A DNA stretch of 64,000 nt from Thiofilum sp. (GCF_016711335.1 NZ_JADJTF010000001.1:3782001-3846000); one strand, 5' to 3'; shown: positions 17,649 through 26,687, counted from the first letter of the stretch. Notes: generated from the letters alone by a model not told the origin. Numbers and translations: made by a program.

Positions 17649-17726
17649 TCCCTGTACGCTTCAAGGCGGCATCCCTGCCGCCAAGACTGCTCTAAAAATA
17701 CACGATTACTTTTGGCAGGATACTTA
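17649..17726. repeat. 78-bp dispersed palindromic repeat, copy B (inverted)
   Basis: Reverse complement of copy A at 666-743, 72 of 78 bases identical. The central GGCGGCA/TGCCGCC palindrome is retained. It lies in the interval 17560-17933, which otherwise shows no gene; the plus-strand frame starting at 17640 merely translates the repeat. Confidence 0.75.
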
Positions 17727-17933
17727 AAGCTGATAGTTACGCTAACCAACAAATTCCTGATAACGAACTCTGTGCCTTTTTTGCTAACTACCCTTAGACC
17801 AAGCTCTTTTGAGCTGCACGCTTATAAGCCTTGGTAAATACTAAAAGCGTTGGGAAGACCGTTAGCCATATTAATAGCTTACCTGTGTGTGGTTATAATA
17901 CTGACCTTCGTAACTTTAGGGATGAGCATAACT

Positions 17934-18419
17934 ATGGAGCGCTTTACTGTTTCTCTCGATGCTGAACTCGCTCAACAGTTTGAGCAACTTATGGCACAAC
18001 GCGGCTACTCTAATCGCTCCGAAGCAGTACGTGACTTAATTCGTGAGCAACTTCAACAAGAACAACTGCAACCTAATGCAGCTATCCCCACCTATGGCGT
18101 AGGTAGTTTGACTTATGTATATAACCATCATGAGCGTGAACTAAGCAGTCGTGTCACCGCAGCGCATCATAATCACCATGATCTAGTAGTAGCCATGCAG
18201 CATGTGCATCTTGATCATGATAATTGCTTAGAAACCGTGATTGTCAAAGGCAATGTTTTTGCCGTCCAAGCCTTTGCCCATCGTGTTACCAGCTCAGCAG
18301 GCGTGCGCCATGGCAAGTTACATATGATTCCTGTACAAGTGCAAACTATGCAACATAGTCATGGTCAAGCACCTTATGCACAGCCTTTTAGTCATGCTCA
18401 TTTTCGCCCCATTAACTAA
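17934..18419 (+). CDS. nikR: Nickel-responsive repressor NikR
   Basis: A 161-residue ribbon-helix-helix regulator with an ACT-type metal-binding domain. The DNA-binding end is MERFTVSLDAELAQQFEQL with YSNRSEAVRDLIR. Nickel ligands match E. coli spacing: His79, His90, His92 and Cys98 (MQHVHLDHDNC). The frame continues upstream to 17850, but homologs start at the ATG at 17934; ATG 17922 is a less likely alternative. The C-terminus is His-rich (HSHGQAPYAQPFSHAHF). The permease gene follows, so NikR probably represses nickel uptake. Confidence 0.93.
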   Translation: MERFTVSLDAELAQQFEQLMAQRGYSNRSEAVRDLIREQLQQEQLQPNAAIPTYGVGSLTYVYNHHERELSSRVTAAHHNHHDLVVAMQHVHLDHDNCLETVIVKGNVFAVQAFAHRVTSSAGVRHGKLHMIPVQVQTMQHSHGQAPYAQPFSHAHFRPIN

Positions 18420-18485
18420 TTAATTTTTAGACTTTTACCTCGTGCCTCGTGACTTCAACGTGTCATGTGATTACACTTTGCAGTG

Positions 18486-18516
18486 TTTTCATACTAATTT
18501 TATTTTTTTCATACTA
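18486..18516 (+). promoter_or_regulatory. Two direct repeats TTTTCATACTA before the permease gene
   Basis: TTTTCATACTA occurs at 18486-18496 and again at 18506-18516, exactly 20 bases apart. Each contains TCATAC, the half-site of the known NikR operator (GTATGA-N16-TCATAC), but here in direct orientation. GTGAGGAG downstream is the ribosome binding site. Likely NikR control, unproven. Confidence 0.45.
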
Positions 18517-18547
18517 CGCACAATAAAGGTAGTGAGGAGTACTCGTT

Positions 18548-19441
18548 ATGCATATTCCAGATTCCATGTTGCAAGGCACTATTTGTCCTGTGACTGCACT
18601 CATTAGTGTTGCTGGTGTCATAGCCGCTACATGGTGGGCGTTAAAGTCTGAATCACGCCCTAGTGCTGCGCGTTTTGCTGCTATTGTGGCACTGATTTTT
18701 GCTGGACAAATGATGAATTTCCCGATTAGCAATGGCACATCGGGACATTTATTAGGCGGAGTACTAGCGGCTACCTTTTTAGGAACACCATTAGCCATAC
18801 TCGCTATTGCCTTAGTAGTTACGATTCAATGCCTAGTTTTCTCTGATGGAGGTATTACCGTCCTTGGCGCTAATGTGTTGAATATGGCATTGATCGGCGC
18901 AGGTATTGGCGGCTTATTGCAACAAAGCCTCACACCCAAACTAGGTAAATATATCGCTACTACGCTTGCCGCGTGGAGTTCAGTGGTGCTAGCTGCCTTT
19001 GCAGTCAGTGTGGAATTAGCACTAGCCGGAACTATTAATTTTGCTCAAGTACTTCCTGCTATGCTAGGTACTCATGCATGGATTGGCTTAGGTGAAGCCT
19101 TAATTTCTGTAATAGCCGTTGTAGTATTAGCTAATGAGTTTGCTAACAAGGGTGAGAAAATGTCTATCGCTATTCCTTTAGGCATTGCCGCTATGGTTAG
19201 CTTTTTCCTGAGTCCTTTAGCCTCTAGTTTCCCTGATGGTTTGGAATGGGTAGGCGAGCAATATCAATTTCTACACGAATCTGCCCCAGCCTTTGTGGGT
19301 GTTATGCCAGACTACACCATTGCAGCCATTAGCAACGAAAGTCTATCGACTGGAGTAGCTGGATTATTAGGCGTAACGCTTAGCTTTGTAGTAGCGTTTA
19401 TTGTATGGCGGAGTTTGAGTAAAACAGCTACTCAACCTTAA
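18548..19441 (+). CDS. CbiM/NikM-type nickel/cobalt permease with C-terminal PDGLE domain
   Basis: Membrane substrate-binding component of an energy-coupling-factor type metal transporter, 297 residues. It opens with MHIPDSML, in which the N-terminal residues including His2 coordinate the metal. GGITVLGANVLNMALIG is conserved in CbiM. The C-terminal third has SSFPDGLEWVGEQ and LSTGVAGLLGV, the PDGLE (CbiN-like) domain fused on. No CbiQ or CbiO gene lies nearby, so the energy module must be elsewhere or absent. NikR next door points to nickel. Confidence 0.88.
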   Translation: MHIPDSMLQGTICPVTALISVAGVIAATWWALKSESRPSAARFAAIVALIFAGQMMNFPISNGTSGHLLGGVLAATFLGTPLAILAIALVVTIQCLVFSDGGITVLGANVLNMALIGAGIGGLLQQSLTPKLGKYIATTLAAWSSVVLAAFAVSVELALAGTINFAQVLPAMLGTHAWIGLGEALISVIAVVVLANEFANKGEKMSIAIPLGIAAMVSFFLSPLASSFPDGLEWVGEQYQFLHESAPAFVGVMPDYTIAAISNESLSTGVAGLLGVTLSFVVAFIVWRSLSKTATQP

Positions 19442-19479
19442 GATACTAGCTCAAACACTAAAACTCTCGATTCAACCTT

Positions 19480-19511
19480 GGAAGACCACTAATCCTTTGT
19501 TAGTGGCTTCC
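19480..19511. terminator. Hairpin between convergent cbiM-like and scpB
   Basis: GGAAG-a-CCACTAA pairs with TTAGTGG-CTTCC (12 pairs, one bulged A) around a 7-base loop, between two convergent stops. T-poor tail; a bidirectional terminator is the simplest reading. Confidence 0.65.
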
Positions 19512-19521
19512 CTATCTTAAG

Positions 19522-20079
19522 TTAAAGCACCTCATCTAGCTTGGCAGTGCTCAGCTCCTCCAAGCTAGGTAATTCATCCAACGAGCGTAAGTTAAAATAA
19601 TCCAAAAACTGTCGAGTTGTACCCCAGAGCACGGGGCGTCCGGGCACTTCTTTATGCCCTAACATTCTGATCCAATTGCGCTCTTGTAAGGTTTTTAAAA
19701 TAGTCGGATTCACGGCTACTCCTCGCACCTCCTCAATTTCAGCGCGAGTAATCGGTTGCCGCCACGCAATTAAAGCTAAGGTTTCTAATAAGGCGCGTGA
19801 ATACTTAGCAGGACGTTCTTCAAAGTGACGTTGTACCCACTGCTGATACTGCGCTCTAGTTTGCAGTCTAAACCCTGAAGCAGTTTCTTTAAGCTCAAAA
19901 CTACGTCCAGAGCATAAAGTCCGCAATTCTGTTAGACTTTGGCGCAAATCCGCACGCGTCACCTGTTCTTCAGGACTAAAAAAAGTCTCTAATTGCTCCA
20001 AAGACAAAGGCTTATCACTACTGAGTAAAATCGCCTCTAAAATTAGAGCCAGAGCATCGTGATTCATACTAGCGTCCAT
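19522..20079 (-). CDS. scpB: Segregation and condensation protein B
   Basis: A 185-residue winged-helix protein that joins ScpA and an SMC ATPase in chromosome condensation. Conserved parts are LILEAILLSSDKPLSLEQL, YSRALLETLALIAWRQPITR and EIEEVRGVAVNPTILKTL. Its ATG directly abuts the scpA stop, indicating coupling. A second ATG (residue 5) is possible. Confidence 0.93.
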   Translation of the reverse strand: MDASMNHDALALILEAILLSSDKPLSLEQLETFFSPEEQVTRADLRQSLTELRTLCSGRSFELKETASGFRLQTRAQYQQWVQRHFEERPAKYSRALLETLALIAWRQPITRAEIEEVRGVAVNPTILKTLQERNWIRMLGHKEVPGRPVLWGTTRQFLDYFNLRSLDELPSLEELSTAKLDEVL

Positions 20080-20898
20080 TCACACTGCTTCGACTGCGGT
20101 AATCATCACGGGAGCATAGGGGGTGGGCTGCGGCAATACTTCAATCAAGTGCGCTTTTAATAGCTCCAATACCGCCATTAAAGTCACCACAACCCCACGG
20201 CGTCCCTCTTCTAAGGTAAATAACTCTGCAAAGGGGACTGACGGATTAGCTTGCAACGCACTGAGTACCCGCGTCATGCGCTCACGAATCGACAAAGGTT
20301 CGCGCCGGATACTGTGATGGGCTGCTATATCGGCGCGTTTCATCACGGCTTGACACGCCAATACTAATTCACGCAATTCAATATCCGGCAAAGGTAAGAC
20401 TTGAGCCGTTTTTTCCACCCACGTATGCGCCTCAAAATGATCACGCTCCAAACGCGGTAATTCCTCTAAAGCGTGTGCTGCTTTTTTAAAGCGCTCATAT
20501 TCTTTCAGGCGCTTAATCAGTTCCATGCGTGGATCGTATTCATCGTCTAGTGCAGTTGGCTCAATAGGCAATAAGGCACGCGATTTAATTTCGGCTAGTA
20601 AAGCTGCCATCACTAAATACTCGGCGGCTAAATCGAGATTAAATTCCTTCATTAATTCGACATAGGCCATGTATTGCTCAGTAATCGCTGCAATCGGAAT
20701 ATCACTGATGGCTAGATTTTGGCGGCGAATTAAATACAGTAATAAATCTAAAGGACCTTCAAACGCTTCAAGTACCACGGCCAACGCATCAGGAGGGATA
20801 TACAGATCATTAGGTAGCGTGGTCAGGGGTTCGCCATAGACTAAGGCGAGTGGAATACTCGCCTCGTCATTTAATTCACGCACGGTGGGTAAAACCAA
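20080..20898 (-). CDS. scpA: Segregation and condensation protein A
   Basis: The kleisin subunit of the SMC-ScpAB complex, 272 residues. LEAFEGPLDLLLYLIRRQNL is the family signature, with EYLVMAALLAEIKSRALLP after it. The 5' end overlaps the trpS 3' end by 23 bases; a later start is possible but no in-frame ATG close by has a better ribosome binding site. Operon trpS-scpA-scpB. Confidence 0.92.
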   Translation of the reverse strand: MVLPTVRELNDEASIPLALVYGEPLTTLPNDLYIPPDALAVVLEAFEGPLDLLLYLIRRQNLAISDIPIAAITEQYMAYVELMKEFNLDLAAEYLVMAALLAEIKSRALLPIEPTALDDEYDPRMELIKRLKEYERFKKAAHALEELPRLERDHFEAHTWVEKTAQVLPLPDIELRELVLACQAVMKRADIAAHHSIRREPLSIRERMTRVLSALQANPSVPFAELFTLEEGRRGVVVTLMAVLELLKAHLIEVLPQPTPYAPVMITAVEAV

Positions 20899-22096
20899 TG
20901 GCGTCTAACACATCGTCCATCGTTTGCCTTGCTACACGTCGTGCGGCTTCAGCGCCTTCATGGAGGATATTTTGCACTAAGGAACGATTGCTTTCGTATT
21001 CGGCTACACGGTTTTGAATCACGCTGAGTTCAGCTTTCACCGCTTCAATCACCGGACCTTTGCACTCAATGCAGCCAATACCCGCACTGCGGCAACCATT
21101 TTGTACCCATTCGTGAGTACTCGCATCGGTATAAACCTTATGTAATTCCCACACCGGACATTTGTCTGGATTACCGACATCCGTGCGACGTACACGAGCC
21201 GGATCGGTGGGCATAGTACGAATTTTTTTCTCGACTTGATCCAGCGGCTCACGTAAAGCAATAGTATTCCCATAGGATTTAGACATTTTTTGACCGTCTA
21301 AACCGGGCATTTTAGACGCTTTGGTCAAGGCAGCTTGGGGTTCGGGTAAAATCGTTTTGCCCACACCATCTAGATAGCCTAGTAAGCGTTCTTGATCACC
21401 TAGTGAAATATTTTTCTGCTCGGCTAATAACGCTCGTCCAATAGCTAACGCTTCGGCATCGCCTTGCTCTTGATAGCGTTTACGTAATTCGCGGTAAAGC
21501 TTAGCGTCTTTTTTGCCCATTTTATTGATCGCAGCTTCGGCTTTTTCCTCAAAACCCGCCTCACGACCGTATAAATGATTAAAGCGCCGTGCCACTTCAC
21601 GGGTTAATTCAATATGCGCGACCTGATCTTCGCCTACGGGCACACAATCCGCTTTATAAACTAAGATATCGGCTGCTTGTAGTAAGGGATAACCCAAAAA
21701 GCCATAGGTGGATAAATCACGTTCTTTGAGTTTTTCCTGTTGATCTTTATAGGTAGGAACTCGTTCTAGCCAGCCCAATGGCGTGATCATGGAGAGCAAT
21801 AAATGCAATTCAGCATGTTCTGGCACATGCGATTGAGCAAAGATAGTCGCCTCTTTAGGCGAAATACCCGCCGCTAGCCAATCAATTACTAAATCTTCCA
21901 CATGGGTAGAAATCTGTTCAGTATGCTCGTAATGAGTGGTTAAAGCATGCCAATCAGCAACGAAGAAAAAGCACTCATTGTTAGTTTGCATTTCGACCCA
22001 GTTTTTGAGCACGCCATGATAATGACCTAAATGCAAGCGGCCAGTGGGACGCATCCCTGACACAATACGTTGATTACTTAATAAACTCGTTGCCAC
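20876..22096 (-). CDS. trpS: Tryptophanyl-tRNA synthetase
   Basis: Class I aminoacyl-tRNA synthetase. HIGH-like motif in PTGRLHLGHYHG near the N-terminus and KMSKSYGN for the flexible loop. At 406 residues it is longer than the common 330-residue TrpS; an insert occurs in the region KEKAEAAINKMGKKDAKLYR. Longer TrpS proteins of this type occur in several proteobacteria. First gene of the trpS-scpAB group. Confidence 0.95.
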   Translation of the reverse strand: MATSLLSNQRIVSGMRPTGRLHLGHYHGVLKNWVEMQTNNECFFFVADWHALTTHYEHTEQISTHVEDLVIDWLAAGISPKEATIFAQSHVPEHAELHLLLSMITPLGWLERVPTYKDQQEKLKERDLSTYGFLGYPLLQAADILVYKADCVPVGEDQVAHIELTREVARRFNHLYGREAGFEEKAEAAINKMGKKDAKLYRELRKRYQEQGDAEALAIGRALLAEQKNISLGDQERLLGYLDGVGKTILPEPQAALTKASKMPGLDGQKMSKSYGNTIALREPLDQVEKKIRTMPTDPARVRRTDVGNPDKCPVWELHKVYTDASTHEWVQNGCRSAGIGCIECKGPVIEAVKAELSVIQNRVAEYESNRSLVQNILHEGAEAARRVARQTMDDVLDAIGFTHRA

Positions 22097-22125
22097 GATG
22101 TTTCCTTATATCCGAAAAAGTTACT

Positions 22126-22785
22126 TTAGTTCAACCAAGCAGTAAGTAAACCGAACAGACTACCCACGACTGGGTTGAGAATCATAGGCAATACCCCTAT
22201 GACTAACAAGCCTAAAATAATAAACATGCCATAAGGCTCAATACGATCAAGGGCTTGACTAATCCGCGCTGAGGTTAAACCCGATAATACCCGCCCCCCA
22301 TCAAGTGGTGGAATAGGGAGCAAATTAAATACCATCAAAATTAAATTGATCAAAATACCTGCAATACTCATCTGCATTAAACCACTCTGCACATTAGGAT
22401 CGGGTATGACTAGATAAAATAACCATAATAAGAACGCCCAACCTAAGGCCATGAGTAAATTAGCCGTAGGTCCTGCCGCAGCTACTATCATCATATCGCG
22501 GCGATAATTTTTAAGGTTTCTAAAATTGACCGGAACAGGTTTCGCCCAACCGAATAAAAACGGTGAGTTGATCAACAATAACATCACTGGAACTAACACC
22601 GTGCCAATCGGATCAATGTGTTTGAGTGGATTAAGCGATAAGCGCCCTAACATTTTAGCGGTGGTGTCACCTAGTTTATTCGCTACCCAACCATGTGCGA
22701 CCTCATGTAAGGTAATCGCATACAGGACAGGCAATGCCCATACCGCGAACTTATAAATAATTTCTTCAAGGGATAAATCACCCAT
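22126..22785 (-). CDS. Site-2 protease (M50) family membrane metalloprotease
   Basis: A 219-residue polytopic membrane protein. The zinc site is HEVAHGWVANKLGD in the first helix, with the second part in NLLPIPPLDGGRVLSGL (the Asp ligand). This is the short group III-like S2P without PDZ domain, typically found beside trpS/scpAB and Sua5-like genes. Substrate unknown. Confidence 0.9.
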   Translation of the reverse strand: MGDLSLEEIIYKFAVWALPVLYAITLHEVAHGWVANKLGDTTAKMLGRLSLNPLKHIDPIGTVLVPVMLLLINSPFLFGWAKPVPVNFRNLKNYRRDMMIVAAAGPTANLLMALGWAFLLWLFYLVIPDPNVQSGLMQMSIAGILINLILMVFNLLPIPPLDGGRVLSGLTSARISQALDRIEPYGMFIILGLLVIGVLPMILNPVVGSLFGLLTAWLN

Positions 22786-22794
22786 TTAACACTC

Positions 22795-23421
22795 CTAATG
22801 ACCCACTAACCATTTAATATCTCCCTTACCTTGACGCAAGACTTCGGGCGGCTCTGCCATTAAATCTAATACGGTAGTAGGTTCTTGCCCACAAAACCCT
22901 CCATCTATAATCAAATCCACTTGATTATCTAATAACACCTGAATCTGATAGGGATCGGTTAAAGGTAAAGGATCATCGGGCATAATGAGTGTGACTGACA
23001 TCAATGGTTCATTGAGTTCCTGTAATAAAGCTTGAGTCACAATATGGTCAGGAATGCGTAAGCCTATGGTTTTACGCTTAGGGGTTTGCATACGCCGTGG
23101 CACTTCTTTAGAGGCTTTTAAAATAAACGTGTAAGGCCCAGGAGTCAGCATTTTAAGCAGCCGATAATTAATATTATCGACCATGGCATAATTAGAGATT
23201 TCTGACAGATCGCGGCACAACAGAGTGAAATTATGCTTGTCATTGAGGCGTCTAATGCGCTGAATACGCTCCATAGCCTCTTTATTACCCATATGACAAC
23301 CTAGGGCATAACTCGAATCGGTGGGAAACACCACCACCGCACCGTCTTTAATCTGCTCCACGGCTTGACGGATAAGGCGCTTTTGTGGATTTTCAGGATG
23401 AATAGGTAAGAACTGACTCAT
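22795..23421 (-). CDS. yciO: YciO, Sua5/YrdC-fold protein
   Basis: A 208-residue YrdC-domain protein. It aligns with E. coli YciO: MSQFLPIHPENPQKRLI at the start, DSSYALGCHMGN, HNFTLLCRDLSE, PGPYTFILKASKEVPRR, KRKTIGLRIP. The frame is open up to 23463, but homology starts at the ATG at 23421. Related Sua5/TsaC make threonylcarbamoyl-AMP for t6A tRNA modification; YciO activity in that reaction is weak and its real role open. 9 bases separate it from the M50 gene. Confidence 0.9.
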   Translation of the reverse strand: MSQFLPIHPENPQKRLIRQAVEQIKDGAVVVFPTDSSYALGCHMGNKEAMERIQRIRRLNDKHNFTLLCRDLSEISNYAMVDNINYRLLKMLTPGPYTFILKASKEVPRRMQTPKRKTIGLRIPDHIVTQALLQELNEPLMSVTLIMPDDPLPLTDPYQIQVLLDNQVDLIIDGGFCGQEPTTVLDLMAEPPEVLRQGKGDIKWLVGH

Positions 23422-23483
23422 GTATGATTTATCGTTTACAATGGATACTTTAAAGTCTATCACAGGATAGCCAGACTCATTCT

Positions 23484-24107
23484 ATGAAACAATTATTTGA
23501 CTTTTTTCCGATTGTTATCTTTTTTCTCATTTACAAATTTTATGGTGATCTTCCGCCTCAATGGATAGAGCTAGCTAATAGGCTGCCTTTAGTAGAGCTT
23601 ACGCCCGGAGAACCTAAACACGCGATTTTAATGGCGACGCTGGGGATTATTATCGCCACCTTGCTGCAAAATCTAGTGCACTATTTGATCTATCGTAAAC
23701 TAGAGCGCATGCACCTTATCTCTTTAGTACTACTCCTTGCGTTTGGTTCGCTCACGCTGGCTTTTCGTGATGGCAATTTCATTATTTGGAAAGTAACGGT
23801 TATCAATTGGCTGTTTGCTGCTGTATTCTTAGGCAGCGAGTTCGTAGGAGAACGTAAACCCTTAGTCGAACGCATGATGAGCAAAGCTTTACAAGTTCCC
23901 GCTCCTATCTGGTTTAAGGTGAATCACCTGTGGGTTGGATTTTTTATCGTCTTAGGGATTTTAAATTTAATAGTGGCTTATGGCTTTAGCGAAGAGACTT
24001 GGGTTAATTTCAAACTATTTGGTGTGTTGGGCTTAACCTTTGTGTTTATTATTGCTCAAGCGCTGTATCTACAGCGTCATGCCTTAAATACAGCCGAGGA
24101 TAAATAA
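23484..24107 (+). CDS. yciB: Inner membrane-spanning protein YciB
   Basis: A 207-residue protein with about five to six hydrophobic helices; MKQLFDFFPIVIFFLIYKFYG and HLWVGFFIVLGILNLIVAYG are the family hallmarks. In E. coli it contributes to envelope integrity and septation. It is slightly longer than usual. It forms an operon with yciI, which begins one base after its stop, and is divergent from yciO, 62 bases apart. Confidence 0.93.
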   Translation: MKQLFDFFPIVIFFLIYKFYGDLPPQWIELANRLPLVELTPGEPKHAILMATLGIIIATLLQNLVHYLIYRKLERMHLISLVLLLAFGSLTLAFRDGNFIIWKVTVINWLFAAVFLGSEFVGERKPLVERMMSKALQVPAPIWFKVNHLWVGFFIVLGILNLIVAYGFSEETWVNFKLFGVLGLTFVFIIAQALYLQRHALNTAEDK

Positions 24108-24108
24108 T

Positions 24109-24408
24109 ATGTGGTACTCGATAGTTGGCGAAGACACCGAAAATAGTTTAGAGAAGCGACTCGCGGCGCGTCCTGCGCACGTGGAGCGTCTGCAAGCACT
24201 GCAAAACCAAGGTAGGTTGCTGCTAGCAGGTCCTAATCCGGCGATTGATAGCGAAAATCACGGAACTGCTGGTTTTTCTGGCAGTCTGATTATCGCCAGT
24301 TTTGATTCCCTTGCGGATGCACAGGCATGGGCTAATGCTGATCCGTATGTGAGCGCTGGCGTCTACCAACAAGTAGTGGTTAAACCATTTAAAAAAGTAT
24401 TACCATGA
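24109..24408 (+). CDS. yciI: YciI-family protein
   Basis: A 99-residue ferredoxin-like (dimeric alpha-beta barrel) protein. MWYSIVGEDTENSLEKRLAARPAHVERLQ carries the conserved His of PAH and Asp in DPY (ANADPYVSAG). E. coli YciI is a small putative enzyme whose substrate is unknown. Follows yciB directly and ends 9 bases before the peptidyl-prolyl isomerase start. Confidence 0.93.
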   Translation: MWYSIVGEDTENSLEKRLAARPAHVERLQALQNQGRLLLAGPNPAIDSENHGTAGFSGSLIIASFDSLADAQAWANADPYVSAGVYQQVVVKPFKKVLP

Positions 24409-24416
24409 GGTTAAAC

Positions 24417-25454
24417 ATGCACTTAAAACTCAGTACACTAATAGCAACGGGCTTATTAGGGCTGCAATTCATCACCGTTCCTGCTGCTTTTGCCGAAGGT
24501 GTTAAACCTGCTGACACCAAGCCTGCTGAAACGGCAGCAGCTCCTGCTGCTAGCGATACTAAAGCAGCACCGGCTGAAACGGCTGTCGCTATGGTGAATG
24601 GAATCGCTATTACCCGCACCCAACTGGATTCCATTATGGAAATGGTCAAGCGCTCAGCGCCGGGTGAGGTCGATGAGAAAAGTGTACTGGATGACTTAAT
24701 TGCTACCGAATTGGCTCGCCAAGAAGCCCAAAAATCAGGTCTAGCCGAGCGTCAAGATATTAAAGATAAGCTCAAAGACTTCTCAGATAAATTAGTACTG
24801 AATGCGTGGATGCAAGATACCGCAGCCTCTTTTAAATTCACCGATGAGGAATTAAAAGCGGCCTATGATAAACGGGTAGGCGATACCCCTAAATTTGAAT
24901 ACAAAGCCCGTCACATTCTGGTGAAAACCAAAGAAGAAGCGGATGCATTGTTAAAAGAACTGAATGGGGGCGCTGATTTTGCCAAGGTAGCTGAAAAAGC
25001 GTCTACCGGTCCTTCTGGTCCGATGGGGGGGGATTTAGGCTGGTTTAGTCCCGACTCTATGGTTCCTCCCTTTGCTGAAGCCGTTAGTAAAATGGAAGCT
25101 AACACCATCAGTAAAGAACCAGTGCAAACTCAATTCGGCTGGCATATCATTAAGTTAGAAGAAAAGCGCGATGTCAAACTGCCCGATTTAGAGCAAATCA
25201 AACCACAATTGCAACGCCTATTAGAGCAAGAAAAAATGATTGCTCATATGCGTTCCTTACGTGATAAAGCGGATGTCAAAGTGTTATTACCAGAGACCAA
25301 ACCCGCCGAAACTAAACCCGCTGAAGCAGCACCCGCTGCGGAAGCTAAGCCTGCTGAGGCAGCACCCGCTGCGGAAGCTAAACCCGCCGAGACTAAGCCT
25401 GCTGAAGCAGCACCTGCGGCTGAAACTAAACCTGCCGAAGAAAAGAAACAATAA
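24417..25454 (+). CDS. Periplasmic parvulin-type peptidyl-prolyl isomerase
   Basis: A secreted chaperone-isomerase, 345 residues. The signal peptide is MHLKLSTLIATGLLG..., ending about AAFAEG. A SurA-N-like helical region follows (VNGIAITRTQLDSI), then the parvulin domain KARHILVKTKEEADALL through GGDLGWFSPDSMVPPFAEAV to TQFGWHIIKLEEKR. The last 50 residues are a low-complexity repeat of KPAEAAPAAE/ETKPAE type. Start choice: an upstream ATG at 24405 overlaps the yciI stop, but ATG 24417 has GAGG six bases before it. Co-transcribed with yciB-yciI. Confidence 0.9.
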   Translation: MHLKLSTLIATGLLGLQFITVPAAFAEGVKPADTKPAETAAAPAASDTKAAPAETAVAMVNGIAITRTQLDSIMEMVKRSAPGEVDEKSVLDDLIATELARQEAQKSGLAERQDIKDKLKDFSDKLVLNAWMQDTAASFKFTDEELKAAYDKRVGDTPKFEYKARHILVKTKEEADALLKELNGGADFAKVAEKASTGPSGPMGGDLGWFSPDSMVPPFAEAVSKMEANTISKEPVQTQFGWHIIKLEEKRDVKLPDLEQIKPQLQRLLEQEKMIAHMRSLRDKADVKVLLPETKPAETKPAEAAPAAEAKPAEAAPAAEAKPAETKPAEAAPAAETKPAEEKKQ

Positions 25455-25469
25455 CTCGGCTAGGTATTT

Positions 25470-25499
25470 ACAAGATACTCAGTTTACTGAGTATCTTGT
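25470..25499 (+). terminator. Terminator after the isomerase gene
   Basis: ACAAGATACTCAG pairs perfectly with CTGAGTATCTTGT (13 bp) around TTTA, between the isomerase gene and ygfZ. The T tract is weak. Confidence 0.75.
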
Positions 25500-25535
25500 T
25501 GATCAACCTGATTTATTTTGTCTAGGAGTTTCCTT

Positions 25536-26561
25536 ATGAAAGCAAGCTGGCGCCAATTCCTTACTCATCACGGAGCCGAATTCGAGGCAGGCAAATTACT
25601 CTCATTTGGCAATCCTGAACGTGAACGCAGCATTCCACCCCAAGGTGCTATTTTATGCGATCTATCCCATCAAGGATTGATTGCGGTCAATGGCAAAGAT
25701 GCGCGTACTTTTTTACAAGGCCAACTGAGTGCCGATCTTAATGCCGTTAGCCCTTCAAAGACGGTTCCCGCTGCTTATTGCACCCCTAAGGGTCGCGCTT
25801 TAGCCACCTTTCAGGTATTTGAGCGTGAAGGCACTCTTTATCTCGCTGTTGCCTCTGATCTAGTCGAGCCGATGTTAAAACGCTTACGTATGTTCGTGAT
25901 GCGCTCAGATGTGTCCTTGATCGATGCTCACGATAGCTTTGTGCATTTTGGCTATGCGGATCCACAAGGCGAACAACGACTACAAGCCATTTTAGGGCAA
26001 TACCCCACTGAAGTAGACCAAGTACTGCAAATTAATCAACTCACGATTATACGCCGTGCGGCTGAAGTACCGCGCTTTGAGATTTATGGTCAGTTGGACG
26101 ACAGTCAAAAGCTGTGGGAATCTTTAAGTGTACACGCAGCGGCTGTGACTTTTGAGGTGTGGGATTATTTTGAAATTGCAGCAGGGATTCCGCATGTCAC
26201 ACTGGCGAGTAGTGATGCTTGGGTCCCGCAAATGTTGAATTTGCAATTGATTAATGGAGTGAGCTTTACCAAGGGATGCTACCCCGGACAGGAAATCGTA
26301 GCACGCCTCAAATACTTAGGCAAAAACAAGCGTCAACTCTATCGCTTAAGCGTGGATAGCTTTCACCTGCCCGCTGTGGGCGCAGTGATTAGTAGTCCTA
26401 CCGAACCCGAAGCGGGTCAAGTGCTGAATGCGGCACTGAATCCCGATAGCCGTGTAGAAGTGCTGGCGGTGATGAAAATTGCTCAAGTCACCGAGCCTTT
26501 GTCCTTAGAGGGTAAAGCGGTGCAGGTATTGCCCTTGCCTTATGCGTTTGAGGAGGATTAG
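25536..26561 (+). CDS. ygfZ: Folate-binding protein YgfZ (iron-sulfur cluster repair)
   Basis: A tetrahydrofolate-dependent protein of the GcvT fold that helps iron-sulfur enzymes and tRNA thiomethylation. The defining motif KGCYPGQEIVARLKYLG (about residues 245-262) with its reactive Cys is complete. The N-terminal ICDLSHQGLIAVNGKDARTF-like part and DYFEIAAGIPHV are also typical. Start: ATG 25536 preceded by AGGAG; the frame opens earlier with a TTG at 25518. Confidence 0.93.
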   Translation: MKASWRQFLTHHGAEFEAGKLLSFGNPERERSIPPQGAILCDLSHQGLIAVNGKDARTFLQGQLSADLNAVSPSKTVPAAYCTPKGRALATFQVFEREGTLYLAVASDLVEPMLKRLRMFVMRSDVSLIDAHDSFVHFGYADPQGEQRLQAILGQYPTEVDQVLQINQLTIIRRAAEVPRFEIYGQLDDSQKLWESLSVHAAAVTFEVWDYFEIAAGIPHVTLASSDAWVPQMLNLQLINGVSFTKGCYPGQEIVARLKYLGKNKRQLYRLSVDSFHLPAVGAVISSPTEPEAGQVLNAALNPDSRVEVLAVMKIAQVTEPLSLEGKAVQVLPLPYAFEED

Positions 26562-26622
26562 CACACTGAACCGTTTTATGGCTTATGTAGGTGTCTATGT
26601 TTCTACCTACACTCCTTGCCTA

Positions 26623-26687
26623 GGGCAAAGGCTTAGGTTTACCCTTATACCCGTGCTCCTGCCTAGGGCAAACACGTAGGTTTGCCC
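26623..26687. repeat. Two copies of a palindromic intergenic repeat
   Basis: Positions 26666-26687 are GGGCAAAC, ACGTAG, GTTTGCCC, a perfect 8-bp stem and 6-base loop. Positions 26623-26644 are a decayed copy with the same ends. Both are preceded by GCCTA. The pair at 53288-53360 belongs to the same family in the opposite orientation. A further inverted repeat, GTAGGT/ACCTAC, lies just before (about 26587-26610). Confidence 0.65.

Noticed and set aside
25290..25450. Repeat array in the isomerase gene considered as CRISPR-like
   Set aside because: It is an in-frame protein repeat (KPAEAAPAAE units) without spacers.
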